Shown here: positions 25,520-27,421 of the stretch, piece by piece
Numbering within the stretch: the stretch's first letter is position 1
Layout of the letters: every line of letters starts with the position of its first letter
DNA from: Phocaeicola_A sp964514145
Lineage (GTDB): Bacteria; Bacteroidota; Bacteroidia; Bacteroidales; Bacteroidaceae
Length of the DNA: 27,421 nucleotides
NCBI GenBank assembly: GCA_964514145.1
Contig: CAZEPM010000012.1
Coordinates: forward strand, 1 to 27,421
Reading direction: 5' to 3'
Notes under the pieces: generated by a model
Seen by the model: only the letters and a program-made list of their open reading frames with translations
Told to the model about the DNA's origin: nothing
The model's database searches: none
Position numbers and translations under genes: made by a program

Positions 25520-26494
25520 ATGAAAACCTGTTTAAACCGTTGCCTATATATCACTGTGTTTGTGGGGCTGGGTGCCGCACTTCCTTTCCTGTTTGCATCG
25601 GCCGACAAAGGGGAAGACCATCTGCCCGACAATCGGACAAGCAGCGTTACTCTCTCTCCGGAAATACCGGAAAGCATCGTGTTTGCCGGTGACACCATGC
25701 GTTTCGACCGTTCCGACCTGCGTGAGCGTTTCGACAGAGAACTCTGTGCCTACACCTACACACACTCCACGACGATGCTCATCATCAAGCGGGCCAACCG
25801 ATATTTTCCGGTTATTGAGCCCTTGCTCCGAGACGAAAACATTCCCGATGACTTCAAATACCTCATGGTAATCGAGAGCAGTCTCGACGAATTCGCACGG
25901 TCGTCTGCCGGAGCATGCGGCCTGTGGCAATTCATGAGTGAAACCGCACGCGGATACGGTCTCGAAGTCAACAACAACGTGGACGAGCGCTTCAATCTGG
26001 AAAAAGCCACGCGGGCCGCATGCCGCTACCTGAAAGATGCATACAAGAAGTATGGAGACTGGCTCACGGTCGCGGCCAGTTACAACGCTGGACAAAGCCG
26101 GATATCACGCGAACTAAGCCGCCAACAGGTGACAACGGCGCCCGATCTGTGGCTCAACACCGAGACATCACGTTATCTATTTCGTTTACTGGCAGTTAAA
26201 GAAGTTCTCACACATCCTGCACAATATGGTTTCCGGTTGAGGAGACATCAACTCTATCCGCCTGTCGACTATCGCTACGTGGAAGTGGATACGGGCATCG
26301 CTTCGCTGCCCGAATTCGCCGGCAAATTCGGACTGAAAGTGCGCCAGCTAAAAGAAGCCAACCCCTGGTTGCGCGAGTATTCCTTGCAAAACCGCAGCCG
26401 GAAACGCTACCGCATCGCCATACCAGACTCTGCCTCACTCTATTATCGTCCGGAAGACACCCCGGTACACTGCCGCAAATGGATAATTGATTAG
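25520..26494 (+). CDS. MltD-like lytic transglycosylase (GH23)
   Basis: This periplasmic enzyme cleaves the MurNAc-GlcNAc bond of peptidoglycan and leaves a 1,6-anhydro end. The ATG at 25520 (324 residues) is preferred because it opens a signal peptide (MKTCLNRCLYITVFVG, then GAALPFLFASAD) and lies just after the -7 box; the frame is open back to 25346. The SLT domain shows the catalytic Glu119 in VIESSLDE, the GACGLWQFM segment, and the late ASYNAGQ motif. After it comes one degenerate LysM-like stretch (TGIASLPEFAGKFGLKV...LKEANPWL), where E. coli MltD has clear LysM repeats. It is the first plus-strand gene and is followed after 27 bases by a thioredoxin-like gene. Confidence 0.9.
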   Translation: MKTCLNRCLYITVFVGLGAALPFLFASADKGEDHLPDNRTSSVTLSPEIPESIVFAGDTMRFDRSDLRERFDRELCAYTYTHSTTMLIIKRANRYFPVIEPLLRDENIPDDFKYLMVIESSLDEFARSSAGACGLWQFMSETARGYGLEVNNNVDERFNLEKATRAACRYLKDAYKKYGDWLTVAASYNAGQSRISRELSRQQVTTAPDLWLNTETSRYLFRLLAVKEVLTHPAQYGFRLRRHQLYPPVDYRYVEVDTGIASLPEFAGKFGLKVRQLKEANPWLREYSLQNRSRKRYRIAIPDSASLYYRPEDTPVHCRKWIID

Positions 26495-26521
26495 ATTGTT
26501 ACACGCTGAACCTACAAAGAG

Positions 26522-27421
26522 ATGAAACTTGTTTATCTTATCTGCCTGTTCGGTCTGCTCGCAGACTGCCAAGGAATACAGCAACTGGTCCGTGACCGAA
26601 GCGAAGAAAAATCGCGCATAACCGGTTTTGTTTATCCTGAGATTCCGCAAACACTGACCGGCTCGAAAGAACGCTTGGCTTATCTTTTACATCACTACTG
26701 GACGAAATTCGACTTTGCCGATTCCACACTGCTGACTCCCGAAATCTGCGAACAAGGCTTTGTCAACTTCATCGACCTGTTCAACCAATCGCTTGTTGAC
26801 GAGAGCGAATGCCGTGAAAGCATCGACTCGCTCACGAATCTGGCCTCACCTCATCCCACCGCCCTGCGCTATTTGCTCGACCTGACGGAAAAATATCTCT
26901 ACGATCCGAACTCGCCGGCACACAACGAGGAACATTATCTGTGGATGGCACAAGCCTTTGTCAAACTGCCCGCCACACCGTATGCCGACAAAAGCCGGCT
27001 GGAGTTTCGCATCAAACTGGCTCTGAGAAACCGTGTTGGCACCCCGGCCGAGAACTTTCGTTACATGCTGACCAACAGTAATACGATCTCGCTGGCAGCT
27101 TACACCCCACAAAGCCCCCGCATGCTGTTGCTGTTCTACGACCTCGGATGCACCTCGTGCGAGGCAACCATCAGGGAACTCGCTGCTTCGCAACTGCTGG
27201 CCGCCCAAATCGCTTCACACAAACTAAACGTCTTGGCGATTTGCATCGGAGAAGACGAAAACGTGTGGCGCGAAAATCTTTCGATCTTTCCCTGGACATG
27301 GCATGTCGGCATAAACAAGGACATGAGCATCAAAAATGTCCCGCTCTACAACCTCAGATCCATGCCGGCACTCTATCTGCTGGACAAAGACAAAAAGGTG
27401 ATTGCCAAAAATGTGTCTGTG
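26522..27421 (+). CDS. DUF5106/thioredoxin-like protein, C terminus beyond the window
   Basis: The ATG at 26522 opens 300 codons that run off the right edge without a stop. Residues 1-16 look like a secretion signal (MKLVYLICLFGLLADC); Cys16 could be a lipidation site, but Asp just before it departs from the normal lipobox. Residues about 48-170 are helical and match the DUF5106 type (RLAYLLHHYWTKFDF). From about 170 a thioredoxin-like fold follows: GTPAENF, LLLFYDLGCTSC with the redox pair Cys210/Cys213, and the cis-Pro segment RSMPALYLLDKD. In Bacteroidota such proteins are envelope thiol-disulfide or TlpA-like reductases. The gene is 27 bases after the transglycosylase, suggesting a shared envelope role. 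Confidence 0.82.
   Translation, partial: MKLVYLICLFGLLADCQGIQQLVRDRSEEKSRITGFVYPEIPQTLTGSKERLAYLLHHYWTKFDFADSTLLTPEICEQGFVNFIDLFNQSLVDESECRESIDSLTNLASPHPTALRYLLDLTEKYLYDPNSPAHNEEHYLWMAQAFVKLPATPYADKSRLEFRIKLALRNRVGTPAENFRYMLTNSNTISLAAYTPQSPRMLLLFYDLGCTSCEATIRELAASQLLAAQIASHKLNVLAICIGEDENVWRENLSIFPWTWHVGINKDMSIKNVPLYNLRSMPALYLLDKDKKVIAKNVSV

Overview
The window reads as a stretch of chromosome from a Bacteroidales bacterium (phylum Bacteroidota). The evidence is the LL-diaminopimelate aminotransferase DapL, a tripeptidyl peptidase of the Porphyromonas PtpA type, a DUF2723 membrane glycosyltransferase, a DUF5106 thioredoxin-like protein, and promoters of the Bacteroidota type (a -7 box TAnnTTTG with TTG about 20 bases upstream) instead of -35/-10 boxes. 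I cannot name the genus. Nearly everything up to about 25.3 kb is on the minus strand; only the last two genes are on the plus strand. I see no rRNA or tRNA genes, insertion sequences, CRISPR arrays or prophage genes.

Layout, left to right. 1-621: the remains of a GH28 (polygalacturonase-like) gene, with its signal peptide joined out of frame to the middle of the beta-helix. 804-10626: a nitrogen and diaminopimelate cluster, transcribed gltB-gltD-asnB-dapF-dapL. Glutamate synthase makes glutamate, asparagine synthetase uses glutamine, and DapL uses glutamate to make LL-DAP, which DapF turns into meso-DAP for peptidoglycan and lysine. 10974-11867: a membrane-anchored AraC-type regulator directly upstream of gltB, with its own promoter and a perfect 14-bp palindrome at its start codon. 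12079-17066: a DUF2723 glycosyltransferase, a NodB-type deacetylase and the tRNA-modifying enzyme QueG, in that transcription order.

17316-25289: a compact minus-strand run made of a THUMP-type RNA methyltransferase, a PtpA-like peptidase, purD, a polytopic membrane protein of unknown function, a DedA/YqaA-like membrane protein, znuA and znuC. Most junctions overlap or nearly touch. The zinc-transport pair has no permease gene beside it, and its binding protein has Glu where the family usually has its first His ligand. From 25.5 kb a divergent plus-strand pair begins: an MltD-like lytic transglycosylase and a DUF5106/thioredoxin-like protein cut off by the window edge.

Most of this is core metabolism and cell-envelope maintenance. 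I did not find a clear new defence or mobile system. The best leads are the membrane-tethered AraC regulator next to the glutamate synthase operon, the palindromes upstream of asnB and of the regulator, the permease-less zinc genes beside an uncharacterised membrane protein, and the broken GH28 gene.
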